In this document: piece by piece, positions 6,868-15,171 of the stretch
How the letters are laid out: each line of letters starts with the position of its first letter
Position numbering within the stretch: the first letter of the stretch is position 1
Translations under genes and position numbers: made by a program
The notes under the pieces: generated by a model
Told to the model about the DNA's origin: nothing
Database searches by the model: none
The model's input: the letters and a program-made list of their open reading frames with translations, nothing else
NCBI GenBank assembly: GCA_029265435.1
Contig: JAJUJH010000006.1
Coordinates: 1-39,733, forward strand
From: Clostridiales bacterium
GTDB taxonomy: Bacteria; Bacillota; Clostridia; Christensenellales; SZUA-584
Direction: 5' to 3'
DNA: 39,733 bases

Positions 6868-8734
6868 AAACGTGACCGTGACCGACCTTCCGGGCATCTA
6901 TTCTCTTTCGCCGTATACGAGCGAAGAAATCATCACGCGCGATTACATCACCCGGCAGCGGCCGGACGCCATCATCAATATCGTGGACGCGACAAACATT
7001 GAGCGCAACCTTTACCTGAGCCTTCAGCTCATCGAGATGGGGCTTCCCGTCGTCATCGCGCTCAACATGATGGACGAGGTGCGCGAGAACGGCGGCACGA
7101 TACACGTCAAAGCGATGTCGGAGGAGCTCGGCGTACCAGTGGCGCCGATATCCGCAAGCAAAAACGAAGGCATCGACGAGCTCATCAGCGTGGTGATTAA
7201 AACCGCCGAAACGAAACAGAGGCCCAAACGCCAGGATTTTTGCTCCGGCCCCACACACCGGACGATTCACGCCGTCGCGCATCTGATCGAGGATCACGCC
7301 GAGCGCATCGGTTTTTCTCCGCGCTTTGCCGCCACAAAAGTCGTGGAGGGCGACGCGCTTATGCTCGAGGCTTTGAAGCTTTCGGACAAGGAACTGAGCT
7401 CCATTGAAAACAGCGTGCGCGAAATGGAAGACGCGCTAGGCACAGACCGCAAGGCGGCCATCGCCGATATGCGCTACCGCTTTATCGAGGCGCTCTGCGA
7501 AAAAACGGTCGTCAAACCCAAGGAAAACAAACAGCACGCGCGCAGCCTTCGCATCGACAGCGTGCTGACCAACCGGTTTCTCGCGATTCCCGTGTTCCTT
7601 GCCATCATGGGGCTTGTGTTCTGGCTCACTTTCGGCGTGATCGGAAGCTTCCTGAGCGATCTTCTTGCGGGCGGCATCGATGAGCTCAGCGAGGCGGCGG
7701 GCGCCGCACTGACGGCCGGCGGCTTTAATCCCGTCATGATATCGCTTGTGACGGACGGCATTTTCGCGGGCGTGGGCAGTGTGCTTTCTTTCATCCCCAC
7801 CATCGTCGTGCTGTTCTTTTTCCTCTCTCTGCTTGAAGACAGCGGCTATATGGCGCGCGTGGCGTTTGTGATGGACAAGCTGCTGCGCAAAATCGGCCTT
7901 TCGGGGCGCAGCTTTGTGCCGATGCTGATCGGCTTCGGGTGCAGCGTTCCCGCCATCATGGCGACGCGCACGCTGCCGAGCGAACGCGACCGCAAAATGA
8001 CGATCATGCTGACGCCGTTCATGAGCTGCAGCGCCAAGCTGCCGATATACGGCATGTTTACAATGGCGTTCTTTCCCCATCATCGCGCGCTCGTGATGAT
8101 ATCGCTCTACATTCTCGGCATGCTGCTTGCCGTAATAAGCGGGCTTTTGCTCAAAAAGACGGCGTTTCGCGGCAAACCCGTTCCTTTCGTGATGGAACTG
8201 CCGAACTACCGTCTGCCGAGCGGCGTCACGGTTTTAAGGCTGCTTTGGGACAAGGCCAAGGATTTTCTGACGCGCGCTTTCACGGTGATATTCATCGCGA
8301 CGCTCGTGATCTGGTTCCTGCAGACGTTCGACTGGCGCTTCAACGTGGTGGCGGACAGCTCCGCCAGCATGCTCGCGGGCGTCGGGCGGTTCATCTCCCC
8401 CGTATTCGCGCCGTTGGGCTTTGGAGACTGGACGGCATCCACATCGCTGCTCACCGGATTCATGGCCAAGGAGGCGGTCATATCCACGTTTGCGGTGCTC
8501 ACAGGCGCAAGCGCGGCGGAACTGCCCGCGGCGCTCGGAGGGCTTCTCTCTCCGCTCGCGGCGCTCTCGTTCCTCGTGTTCACGCTTCTTTACTCGCCGT
8601 GCGTGGCGGCTGTCGCGACGGTGAAGCGTGAGATGCACAGCGGCTGGGCGGCGGCCGGCGTGGCGCTTTATCAGACGGCTTTTGCATGGGCGGCGGCGGC
8701 GCTCGTTTACCAGATCGGCCGCCTGCTCGTTTAA
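6731..8734 (+). CDS. feoB: FeoB ferrous iron transporter
   Basis: A 667-residue inner-membrane Fe(II) importer with an N-terminal G domain. G1 is GNQNCGKT (7-14), the G2 region is PGVTVERK, G3 is DLPG (52-55) and G4 is NMMD (112-115). A helical GDI-like segment follows to about residue 275, then the membrane domain with two Gate regions. Conserved metal-path motifs include GFGCSVPAIMATR and TPFMSCSAKLPIYG, and later GFMAKEAVIS and YSPCVAAVATVKRE. It begins behind GAGGGG inside the end of feoA and is followed 11 bp later by a FeoB-associated protein, so the three genes form one operon for iron uptake under anoxic conditions. Confidence 0.97.
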   Translation: MNIALVGNQNCGKTTLFNQLTGANQHVGNFPGVTVERKDGVIRSHKNVTVTDLPGIYSLSPYTSEEIITRDYITRQRPDAIINIVDATNIERNLYLSLQLIEMGLPVVIALNMMDEVRENGGTIHVKAMSEELGVPVAPISASKNEGIDELISVVIKTAETKQRPKRQDFCSGPTHRTIHAVAHLIEDHAERIGFSPRFAATKVVEGDALMLEALKLSDKELSSIENSVREMEDALGTDRKAAIADMRYRFIEALCEKTVVKPKENKQHARSLRIDSVLTNRFLAIPVFLAIMGLVFWLTFGVIGSFLSDLLAGGIDELSEAAGAALTAGGFNPVMISLVTDGIFAGVGSVLSFIPTIVVLFFFLSLLEDSGYMARVAFVMDKLLRKIGLSGRSFVPMLIGFGCSVPAIMATRTLPSERDRKMTIMLTPFMSCSAKLPIYGMFTMAFFPHHRALVMISLYILGMLLAVISGLLLKKTAFRGKPVPFVMELPNYRLPSGVTVLRLLWDKAKDFLTRAFTVIFIATLVIWFLQTFDWRFNVVADSSASMLAGVGRFISPVFAPLGFGDWTASTSLLTGFMAKEAVISTFAVLTGASAAELPAALGGLLSPLAALSFLVFTLLYSPCVAAVATVKREMHSGWAAAGVALYQTAFAWAAAALVYQIGRLLV

Positions 8735-8745
8735 GGAGGTGTTCC

Positions 8746-8925
8746 GTGAATCTGATCGACTATCTGCTCATCGCCGTCATCGCGGCGCTCGTCGCGGCGG
8801 ACATATGGTATCTGCGGCGCAGAAGAAAGAGCGGCGGCTGCTCGTCGTGCCCGTACGCGGGCGGCTGCCCGAAAGCGCGCGCGTTGTCAAGTGATAAAAC
8901 TCTCGGCGGCCGCAGACGGGGCTGA
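8746..8925 (+). CDS. FeoB-associated Cys-rich membrane protein
   Basis: About 59 residues from a GTG start at 8746, with GGAGG overlapping the feoB stop region. One N-terminal membrane helix (LIDYLLIAVIAALVAADIWYL) is followed by a basic RRRRK stretch and a short Cys-rich tail GGCSSCPYAGGCP. This is the layout of the small FeoB_associated family (PF12669 type), encoded after feoB in many Firmicutes; its precise role is unclear but metal handling or FeoB assembly is presumed. The last 20 residues (KARALSSDK onward) are not typical. They overlap a minus-strand transposase-like remnant, so the original C-terminus may have been replaced. Confidence 0.8.
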   Translation: MNLIDYLLIAVIAALVAADIWYLRRRRKSGGCSSCPYAGGCPKARALSSDKTLGGRRRG

Positions 8926-9062
8926 TGAACCCGTCCGGCCAGCGCAGCTTGACGATTGTCTTCGGCATCAAACGGCATGATGTTTGGCAGTCCTTGCTTC
9001 ACCTTCCGCCGAAACACAACGGCAGAATTCGGGTCCATCGGTTTTTGCAAGGACTTTTTCAC
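8880..9062 (-). mobile_element. Degenerate IS1595-like transposase N-terminus
   Basis: On the minus strand, one frame gives LPNIMPFDAEDNRQAAL and, after a frame change, the next gives KLRWPDGFISPVCGRREFYHL. Together these resemble the start of IS1595-family transposases: an acidic F..E..CR..L block, then RWPDGF-x-C/S-P-x-CG, the zinc-ribbon entry. The first zinc-ribbon Cys is Ser here and the frame is broken, so it is a dead fragment. No inverted repeats were found. Confidence 0.5.
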
Positions 9063-9098
9063 GCTCTCATAGGCATCGCCCTCTTTCCAAAATAGCTA

Positions 9099-9111
9099 TA
9101 ACCTTTCATGG
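9099..9111 (+). repeat. 13-bp direct repeat, left copy
   Basis: TAACCTTTCATGG directly after the stop codon of the minus-strand lipoprotein gene. An identical copy lies at 10571-10583, just upstream of that gene's start. The two bracket the gene exactly. Confidence 0.7.
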
Positions 9112-10566
9112 TTAATTGGAACGCAAATCACAGAAACGCATTGAAAGATCAATAGCTGAACCGTCTGCGGCGTTAACAGCAAATACAGTAATCGGATCTT
9201 TATATTCAACGCCGCCGGCCTCAAATGAACCTACATAATATACCAGCCAGGCAGGTAAAAGCATCTCGTGTTCAATGTCATCTTTAATCGGTACAAGCAC
9301 ATTTGCAAGTATGATTTTAGTAACCGTTATTTTGCATTGGATATTGTTGATTTGCCCGCTCTGAACCCTCTTTGAATATCCGAATTCAATATTCTTTTTT
9401 ATACGCTCTTTAATATCCTCAAATGATAATAAAGATATGTTTGTATTCATTGTCTGAACAACATCAAGTGGATTTATCCATAAAAATGAGCGTATACCTG
9501 TCTCATCGACAAATACAGTTATCGTTTCAGGAAACCATCTTTCTGCATAATCTTCTGCTTCAAAATCCAACATACCATTCAATTGAGGCGAATTGAGGTT
9601 AACTGGAATACTGTGTCCATCATTTCTGGCAAATGTAACGCACCAACCTTCGGCAGGTATTCTACCTGTAAAACCATTAACCAAACAGCCCTTCTCTGTT
9701 TCGGCTATCCCCATGTTTTCTATTCCAAGTGCAGATATAAGCCCGGAAGCCTTTTCACAGGCTGCTTTTTCAGTAATTTTAACGTTATTGAGCATAGTGC
9801 CCGCCGGTTCTCCAGGCATTGCATCTCCGCTTTTTATCCATGATTCTGGCTGCAATATTCCATATTTCTCAGTTGTAAAACTGAAATTGTTGGCATCGGC
9901 CTTAATGTATACTTTTGAGCCGTCAGGCATTGCATAGGTATTATTTACAGGCAAAGTAACCGGATCGCTTGTTATGGGGTTAAAAACTTCGCGCTTGGCA
10001 TTGGCGATTTGCCTTTCAAGATTGGCAATTTCCTCCTGCTGCCCATCATAGGGCTCCCATCTGCCGCCATTGTCGTCTTCAACATATGTTCCCTTCTTCG
10101 CCATTATGAGCTGCTCTTCCAATTCTTCTTTTGTCTCCGAAGTAAGCCTTACGCCCGTCGCGTCCTTTGAGAAATATTTCACTAAATTATTCACATCTGC
10201 CGAATCGAATGATCGTTTCGCAACTTTGTATACAGGAAACGAGTTGGCATCCGGCAATATTATCTGTGCGTTAAATTCACATTTAAGATTTTCCGTACAG
10301 TAAAGTTCAGTCCATTGCGTTTCAGTCGTTATTTTCCGGGTTGCATCTGAGGCGTCAGGGACGGGCGTCGACTGTATGATATTCTGAAGCTTGCCGTCCA
10401 CTTTGTTGATTACAGCCGGCTTTTCGGGAGTGGGCTGACACCCGCAAAGCAATATTGTTAATGTGATTAAAATTAAGAAAAACCTTATCTTTATAATCGT
10501 ATTGCATTGAATGTGCAATCTTGAAATGTCAAAAAGCCGCCCATTGCATATGACTTTTGCTTTCAT
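9112..10566 (-). CDS. Clostridial lipoprotein, function unknown (DUF6034-like)
   Basis: 484 residues as read from ATG 10566, with GAAAGG eight bases upstream. The signal is a type II one: a hydrophobic helix (IRFFLILITLTILL) ends in the lipobox LLCGC at about residues 39-43, followed by QPTPEKP. The start lies unusually far upstream of the helix, so about 25 residues precede the leader. The mature part has no enzymatic motif that I recognise. It includes a charged helical stretch (KEELEEQLIMAKK to ANLERQIANAKRE) and a C-terminal LLPAWLVYYVGSFE and VFAVNAADGSAIDL pattern seen in clostridial lipoproteins of uncharacterised families, possibly DUF6034. Its GC content is clearly lower than its neighbours' and it sits between transposase remnants, so acquisition by transfer is likely. 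Confidence 0.75.
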   Translation of the reverse strand: MKAKVICNGRLFDISRLHIQCNTIIKIRFFLILITLTILLCGCQPTPEKPAVINKVDGKLQNIIQSTPVPDASDATRKITTETQWTELYCTENLKCEFNAQIILPDANSFPVYKVAKRSFDSADVNNLVKYFSKDATGVRLTSETKEELEEQLIMAKKGTYVEDDNGGRWEPYDGQQEEIANLERQIANAKREVFNPITSDPVTLPVNNTYAMPDGSKVYIKADANNFSFTTEKYGILQPESWIKSGDAMPGEPAGTMLNNVKITEKAACEKASGLISALGIENMGIAETEKGCLVNGFTGRIPAEGWCVTFARNDGHSIPVNLNSPQLNGMLDFEAEDYAERWFPETITVFVDETGIRSFLWINPLDVVQTMNTNISLLSFEDIKERIKKNIEFGYSKRVQSGQINNIQCKITVTKIILANVLVPIKDDIEHEMLLPAWLVYYVGSFEAGGVEYKDPITVFAVNAADGSAIDLSMRFCDLRSN

Positions 10567-10570
10567 ACAT

Positions 10571-10583
10571 TAACCTTTCATGG
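10571..10583 (+). repeat. 13-bp direct repeat, right copy
   Basis: TAACCTTTCATGG, identical to 9099-9111. On the minus strand this copy contributes the GAAAGG ribosome binding site of the lipoprotein gene. Confidence 0.7.
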
Positions 10584-10866
10584 CTGATATGAAAATAATT
10601 TAAGCCATCTCATGTTGTTCTTATCGTCTTTACAAAACCTTCTGCGCAGCACAACGGCAAGATTCGCACGCATTAATTATTTCAAGCTTTAAGATATTAT
10701 ACTACTTTTGGTGTTTAAACTTATTTTGTTAAAAATACCATTTCTATTCGAATCCGTCAATCATTTTTTTATTCGGTTTTTCCGCCTTTCTTCTGATATA
10801 TAATGGGCGTCTCTGAAAAAATCAGTGAAAGGTATGAGGAATATCAACATTATGGTATAATAAGTG
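10584..10866. other. AT-rich non-coding stretch
   Basis: No gene is supported. At 10640-10668 a sequence resembles 9003-9031 (shared core CACAACGGCA plus a similar flank), a possible diverged duplicate of the transposase-like fragment left of the lipoprotein gene. A TATAAT-like box just before 10867 probably belonged to the IS5-like element that follows. Confidence 0.4.
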
Positions 10867-11105
10867 ATGAAAACATTGGACTTTTTTGCTGAGGACAACC
10901 GTTTAGTAAGCTTTCCAAGCTTGGCGATCAGCTGAAAAAATGGAACCGCGTGATGGACCGGAAGATTTTTGAACCGCAGGCTTTTTGGACGATACCGATG
11001 TGACTGTTTATGCGGACAGCGCTTATGTGAAGAGCTTCCTGAACATGTCCGAGCAGAGATCTGCGAGAAAGGATACCGCAACCATCCGTTGACTATAATC
11101 TCCTG
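10867..11105 (+). mobile_element. IS5-family transposase remnant
   Basis: From ATG 10867 the frame reads MKTLDFFAEDNRL. After a one-base shift it continues KLSKLGDQLKKWNRVMDRKIFEPQ, the N-terminal block of IS5-type transposases. A large internal deletion follows, then VTVYADSAYVKSF and, in another frame, EHVRAEICEKGYRNHPLT, pieces of the catalytic-domain end. The fragments are in the right order but in three frames and far too short. It is a dead element marking the right edge of the low-GC island. Confidence 0.7.
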
Positions 11106-11131
11106 TCCGCTGCCAACTCATGCCATGCCGC

Positions 11132-12049
11132 CTATAGTAGCAATATAACGTCCGATCTCCTCATTTTCAGCCGCGTTCTCATATAATAGTATTCCGCACG
11201 CAGACGGTCCCGTATGATGCGCCAGCCTGCGTTTTTCAGCGCCGCGCGCGCGCCGCTCATTTCAAAGCCGCGTATCAGATGAACCGCATAGTCGATATAC
11301 AGCTTGGAGAGATACTTTTTCAGCCGCCCGCATGGCCCCATACCGCTTTTAAGCGCGCGCTCCACCGTCAGTATCACGGGATACGGCTCCGTCACGGTGC
11401 TATCGCGGCAAATGCTGTTCGCCGCGTCGATGCGGTACGCCGCACAGCGGCGCATGCTGTAAGCCACGGGATACGCCAGCGCGATACGGCACCACATGTC
11501 CTGGTCTTCCCCGAGCCGGTGATTGTCCGCAAATCCGCCGAGCCGTTCAAACACCGCCCGCGGAACCATAACGGCGGACGATATCACAGGCATCCGCCCC
11601 GTCACCGTATTGAAATAATCCTTCAGCACCCCTTCAAAACCGCGCGGCATACCCTTGATGTTCGCGCCGCGTATCCGGCCGCCCGAAGCGATGTCGTATG
11701 CCGTACCGAACAACCCCGCCTGCGGAAACCGTTCGTACAGCGATAGTGCCGTTTCGAGGAAATGCGGATACCAAACATCGTCCGCGTCGAGAAACGCGAT
11801 CAGCGAATATCGAGCGGCATTTATCCCCGCGTTGCGCGCCGCCGCCGCGCCGCCGCGCCTGTCCAGATCGATCACGCGCACGCGCGCATCGGAAAAGCCG
11901 CGCGCTTTTTCCGCGCCGCCGTCTGTCGAAGCGTCGTTGACGACGATCAGTTCAAAATCCGCATGGCTCTGCGCCAGCACGGAGCGGATCGCCTGCGCGA
12001 TGTCGTCCCGTTTGTTGTAAAGGGGGATTACCACCGAAACAAAAGCCAC
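11132..12049 (-). CDS. Family 2 glycosyltransferase
   Basis: A 305-residue GT-A fold glycosyltransferase. The N-terminus VSVVIPLYNKRDDIAQAIRSVLAQ is the GT2 signature, followed by ELIVVNDASTDGG, GGAAAARNAGINAA and the DXD-containing block IAFLDADDVWYP (about residues 88-99). The acceptor side carries LGEDQDMWCRIAL, the usual GT2 ED motif. It has no membrane helix, so it should act at the cytoplasmic face on a lipid-linked or nucleotide-sugar substrate. The start is GTG 12049 behind GAGGTG. It is transcribed away from the neighbouring glycan cluster, 125 bp apart, and probably serves the same surface polymer. Confidence 0.92.
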   Translation of the reverse strand: MAFVSVVIPLYNKRDDIAQAIRSVLAQSHADFELIVVNDASTDGGAEKARGFSDARVRVIDLDRRGGAAAARNAGINAARYSLIAFLDADDVWYPHFLETALSLYERFPQAGLFGTAYDIASGGRIRGANIKGMPRGFEGVLKDYFNTVTGRMPVISSAVMVPRAVFERLGGFADNHRLGEDQDMWCRIALAYPVAYSMRRCAAYRIDAANSICRDSTVTEPYPVILTVERALKSGMGPCGRLKKYLSKLYIDYAVHLIRGFEMSGARAALKNAGWRIIRDRLRAEYYYMRTRLKMRRSDVILLL

Positions 12050-12174
12050 AGCACACCTCTTTTCATCTGTCAGCCTGTATTAAAATATGTTCCGCGAGGC
12101 CAAACCGCCATCAATGTGTCACAAAACGGTGAAGGTACGTAAAATATAATAATCCGATTGCTCATGGAGGCGGA

Positions 12175-13101
12175 ATGAGACTTCTTTTTATCACAAAGGA
12201 ATGGGATCAGGGAATCGAAAAGAACACCGTCTATTTAAGCCGCGCTCTTTCCCGCCTCACCGAGCTGACGGAATGGCACGACGACGGCGATCTTTGCGCG
12301 ATCGTCCGCGCACTGCCTCAAAAACCGGATTTTATATTGCTGAACGACCTGAGGCCCACGCGCTGTCCCGAAATCACGGGCGTCGGCGGCGTCGATATCC
12401 CGCTCGGCATCATCATGCACGATTTGCAATACAAGCCCGAGATGCGCAAGGCTTTTATCGCGGACAACGGCATCCGGCATCTGTTTGTGCATTACCGGTC
12501 ATACTTTCTCAGGCATTACGCGGAATTCTCGGACCGCATGGTCTGGTTTCCGCACTGGATCGAACCGTCGGTGTTTAAAGACTACGGCCAGCCAAAAAGC
12601 TATGAGTATCTGCTGATGGGATGCGCCGAGCCCTCCATTTACCCTTTGCGCGCCCGTATTTTGGACGCCATGAGCGGAGAACCCGGCTTTGTCTATCATC
12701 CTCACCCGGGATACAACCGCGGCGCTTATACGGAAGACCGATACATTGTGGGCACGCGCTATGCCAAAGAAATCAACAAAGCCAAGCTGTTCCTTACTGA
12801 TTCGAGCAAATATGGCTATACGCTGATGAAATACTTTGAGGCGCCCGCGTGCAATTCGCTGCTGCTCGCGCCGCAAACCGAAGATACGGCGGAGCTCGGT
12901 TTGATCCCCGGCCACAACTTCATTGACATCAGTGAAGCCGATTTTCTTGAAAAGGCGCGGTATTTCGCCGCAAATTACGAATCCGCGGGCAGGCCGGTCG
13001 CTCGGCGCGGTCATGATCTGGTGATGGAACGCCATACCGCTCAGATGCGCGCAAGGCAGCTCGTTTCGGAAATCGAAAAAATACTCGGCGGAGGCGGATG
13101 A
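12175..13101 (+). CDS. CgeB-like glycosyltransferase (GT-B)
   Basis: 308 residues, ATG 12175 behind GGAGG. The end of the protein matches the Glyco_trans_1_2 (CgeB-type) region: AKLFLTDSSKYGYTLMKYFEAPACNSLLLA, then ELGLIPGHNFIDI and a helical closing segment. The first half (LLFITKEWDQGIEKNT, FILLNDLRP) is the acceptor lobe of a GT-B fold. Such enzymes are often found in spore-coat or surface-polysaccharide clusters. It is the first gene of a plus-strand run and overlaps the next gene by ATGA, so the two are translationally coupled. The donor sugar cannot be told from sequence. Confidence 0.85.
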   Translation: MRLLFITKEWDQGIEKNTVYLSRALSRLTELTEWHDDGDLCAIVRALPQKPDFILLNDLRPTRCPEITGVGGVDIPLGIIMHDLQYKPEMRKAFIADNGIRHLFVHYRSYFLRHYAEFSDRMVWFPHWIEPSVFKDYGQPKSYEYLLMGCAEPSIYPLRARILDAMSGEPGFVYHPHPGYNRGAYTEDRYIVGTRYAKEINKAKLFLTDSSKYGYTLMKYFEAPACNSLLLAPQTEDTAELGLIPGHNFIDISEADFLEKARYFAANYESAGRPVARRGHDLVMERHTAQMRARQLVSEIEKILGGGG

Positions 13102-14231
13102 TGAAAAAAACTTTGCTATATCTCGGATACGTCGGCTTTGAGAACTTGGGCGACGAAGTCTGCTTTGCCGCTTTTTTGCAGTGGGCGAAGCGGCTTGAGC
13201 CGCTGGTCGATATCCGATGCTGCGATTTAAGAAACCCCCGGCCCATCGCGCGCATTCACAGCGAAACGCCGCTCGGGGGCGTGATGCTCGGCGGCGGCTC
13301 GCTGCTGCAGGGCACGACGTTTGTAAAGCCCGCTCTTGAAGCCGTCAATCTGGGCGTTCCTCTCTTTATGTTCGGAACCGGCATCGACTATATGACCGAG
13401 GCGTACGCCCGTCTTCTGGCGGATGACGCGCAGCCTGACGTTCCGCCGCAGATGTTTGACGGCAAAGAGCTGAGACTGGACGCGCTGAGCGCCATCGTCT
13501 CCGGATGCCGGTCCGCGGGCGTCCGCGGGCCTTTAACTGAGCGTTTTCTTAATCTCATCGGCGGCGGCGGGAAAGCGTCCGTCATCGGCGACCCGGGCAT
13601 GATCTATGAACCGGAAGAAGACGCGTCGATGCTGAGGGATTATCCGATATCGGAGCGGCGCTTTGCCGCGGTCAATTGGGGCGGCACGTTCAACAGCCTT
13701 TTCGGCTGCAACGAGCAGCGCACCATGATGGGCGTGGTAGACGGCATACGCGGCTTGATCCTGCGCGGATACAAAATATTGATTTACGCCATGTGGCCGA
13801 ACGACCTCGCCCCGTGCCGCAGTCTGTGGCAGGCTGTCGGTTGTCCGGATGACTGCATGCTCGTGCGGAGGGTTTACCCCATCGACGCGATATGTACGAT
13901 GCTGAAACACGCCTCGTTCAGCGTCGGCTTCAAGCTGCACGCGGGCGTCCTGTCCGCAAATGCGGGCACGCCGTTTTTATCTCTCGCATACCGCTCCAAA
14001 TGCCTTGATTTTGCGCTGTCCGTCGGAAGCCTCGCGTATTGCATCTCCACCGGCAGCGTCAGTATCCCGCAGGCGATTCTCGGCTTTGAATCGGGCCTGC
14101 GGGACGGTGCTCGGGCCGTCAAAGAACAATATCTCAGCCGCCGCGCCGCGTTCAAACAGCGTTATGACGAACTGCTCGCCGCGGTGACGGAAGCCGTTTC
14201 CGAATCAGAAAATCGTCTTGCAGATGATTGA
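13098..14231 (+). CDS. Polysaccharide pyruvyl transferase family protein
   Basis: 377 residues matching the PS_pyruv_trans family (PF04230), which transfers pyruvate from PEP to sugars of surface polymers as ketals; CsaB and WcaK are members. Visible blocks are YVGFENLGDEV at the N-terminus, GGVMLGGGSLLQGT, LFMFGTGIDY, RSAGVRGPLTERFL, VIGDPGMIY, and the C-terminal FSVGFKLHAGVLSANAGTPFLSLAYRSKCLDF with the conserved His. It overlaps the CgeB-like gene by four bases. In this context it probably decorates the polymer made by the neighbouring glycosyltransferases. Confidence 0.9.
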   Translation: MMKKTLLYLGYVGFENLGDEVCFAAFLQWAKRLEPLVDIRCCDLRNPRPIARIHSETPLGGVMLGGGSLLQGTTFVKPALEAVNLGVPLFMFGTGIDYMTEAYARLLADDAQPDVPPQMFDGKELRLDALSAIVSGCRSAGVRGPLTERFLNLIGGGGKASVIGDPGMIYEPEEDASMLRDYPISERRFAAVNWGGTFNSLFGCNEQRTMMGVVDGIRGLILRGYKILIYAMWPNDLAPCRSLWQAVGCPDDCMLVRRVYPIDAICTMLKHASFSVGFKLHAGVLSANAGTPFLSLAYRSKCLDFALSVGSLAYCISTGSVSIPQAILGFESGLRDGARAVKEQYLSRRAAFKQRYDELLAAVTEAVSESENRLADD

Positions 14232-14321
14232 CTCTATATAGCAATATTCATTTTCCTGCATATCATACTGTATAGACTCTGCGGGTGAGGCTTCTTTCGG
14301 ATACTAACAGGAGGGCTGCAA

Positions 14322-15080
14322 ATGGAAGCGGTAATACTATGCGGCGGAAAAGGCATGAGAATGAGCAAAAGCGCGGGCAATGTGCCCAAGGTTCTGCTTG
14401 AAATCGACGGAAAGCCGCTCATATGGCATATTATGAATCTGTACAGCCGGTACGGCGTGCGGGATTTTATACTGCCGCTCGGCTATAAGGGGGATGAAAT
14501 CAGAAAATACTTCAACGACTTTTATATCAATCATTTAAATTACAAGCTGTCGCTTGCCGACAACCGCATCGAGTTTCTTGACGAATTCGAGCAGAACTGG
14601 AACATCACTTTTGCGGACACCGGCATAGACACACAAACCGCCGCCCGTCTGAAAATGGTGGAGAAATACGTGACGTCCGACACCTTCTTCCTCACATACG
14701 GCGACGGCCTCGCAGACATCCGCATCGACAAGCTGCTCGAACATCACAGAAAAATGGATCGCCTCGCAACCGTCACGGGCGTCGATTACAGAAGCCAGTA
14801 CGGAATACTCACCGTCAAAAACGGCGTCGCAACGGCATTCAAGGAAAAACCGCTGATCAACCTCATTATCAACGGGGGGTATTTCGTGTTCAGCAAATCG
14901 GTCTTTCAGTACATCGCAGACGATAACCATGGGGCGATTGAAACCACGCTTCTTAAAAAGCTGACGGCGATCGACGAGCTTGCCGTATACAAGCACGACG
15001 GCTATTGGATCAGCATCGACACGTACAAGGATCTTTTAAACGCCCAGCACAATGCTTTCCGGTTCCTGCCGGATCAATAG
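14322..15080 (+). CDS. rfbF: Glucose-1-phosphate cytidylyltransferase
   Basis: 252 residues making CDP-glucose from CTP and glucose 1-phosphate, the entry to CDP-dideoxysugars. The pyrophosphorylase signature is GGKGMRMSKSAGNVPKVLLE with IDGKPLIWHIMNLY, followed by DFILPLGYKGDEIRKYF, which is specific for the RfbF group rather than RmlA. TYGDGLADIRID carries the metal-binding Asp pair, and INGGYFVFSKSVF is also conserved. AGGAGG lies seven to twelve bases before ATG 14322. No CDP-glucose 4,6-dehydratase is in the window; the SDR gene at 17462 is the only candidate for a later step. Confidence 0.9.
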   Translation: MEAVILCGGKGMRMSKSAGNVPKVLLEIDGKPLIWHIMNLYSRYGVRDFILPLGYKGDEIRKYFNDFYINHLNYKLSLADNRIEFLDEFEQNWNITFADTGIDTQTAARLKMVEKYVTSDTFFLTYGDGLADIRIDKLLEHHRKMDRLATVTGVDYRSQYGILTVKNGVATAFKEKPLINLIINGGYFVFSKSVFQYIADDNHGAIETTLLKKLTAIDELAVYKHDGYWISIDTYKDLLNAQHNAFRFLPDQ

Positions 15081-15171
15081 CCACCCGTTGCGGCCGTGAA
15101 TAAGCAAAAGGCCGCATCGTACATACACTCAAAATCCCGCGGCTACATAGTTTATTGATGAAAGGCATGGT

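Noticed and set aside
10761-11081. 106-residue minus-strand ORF upstream of the GT2 gene
   Set aside because: It lies opposite the IS5-like transposase remnant and has no features of its own.
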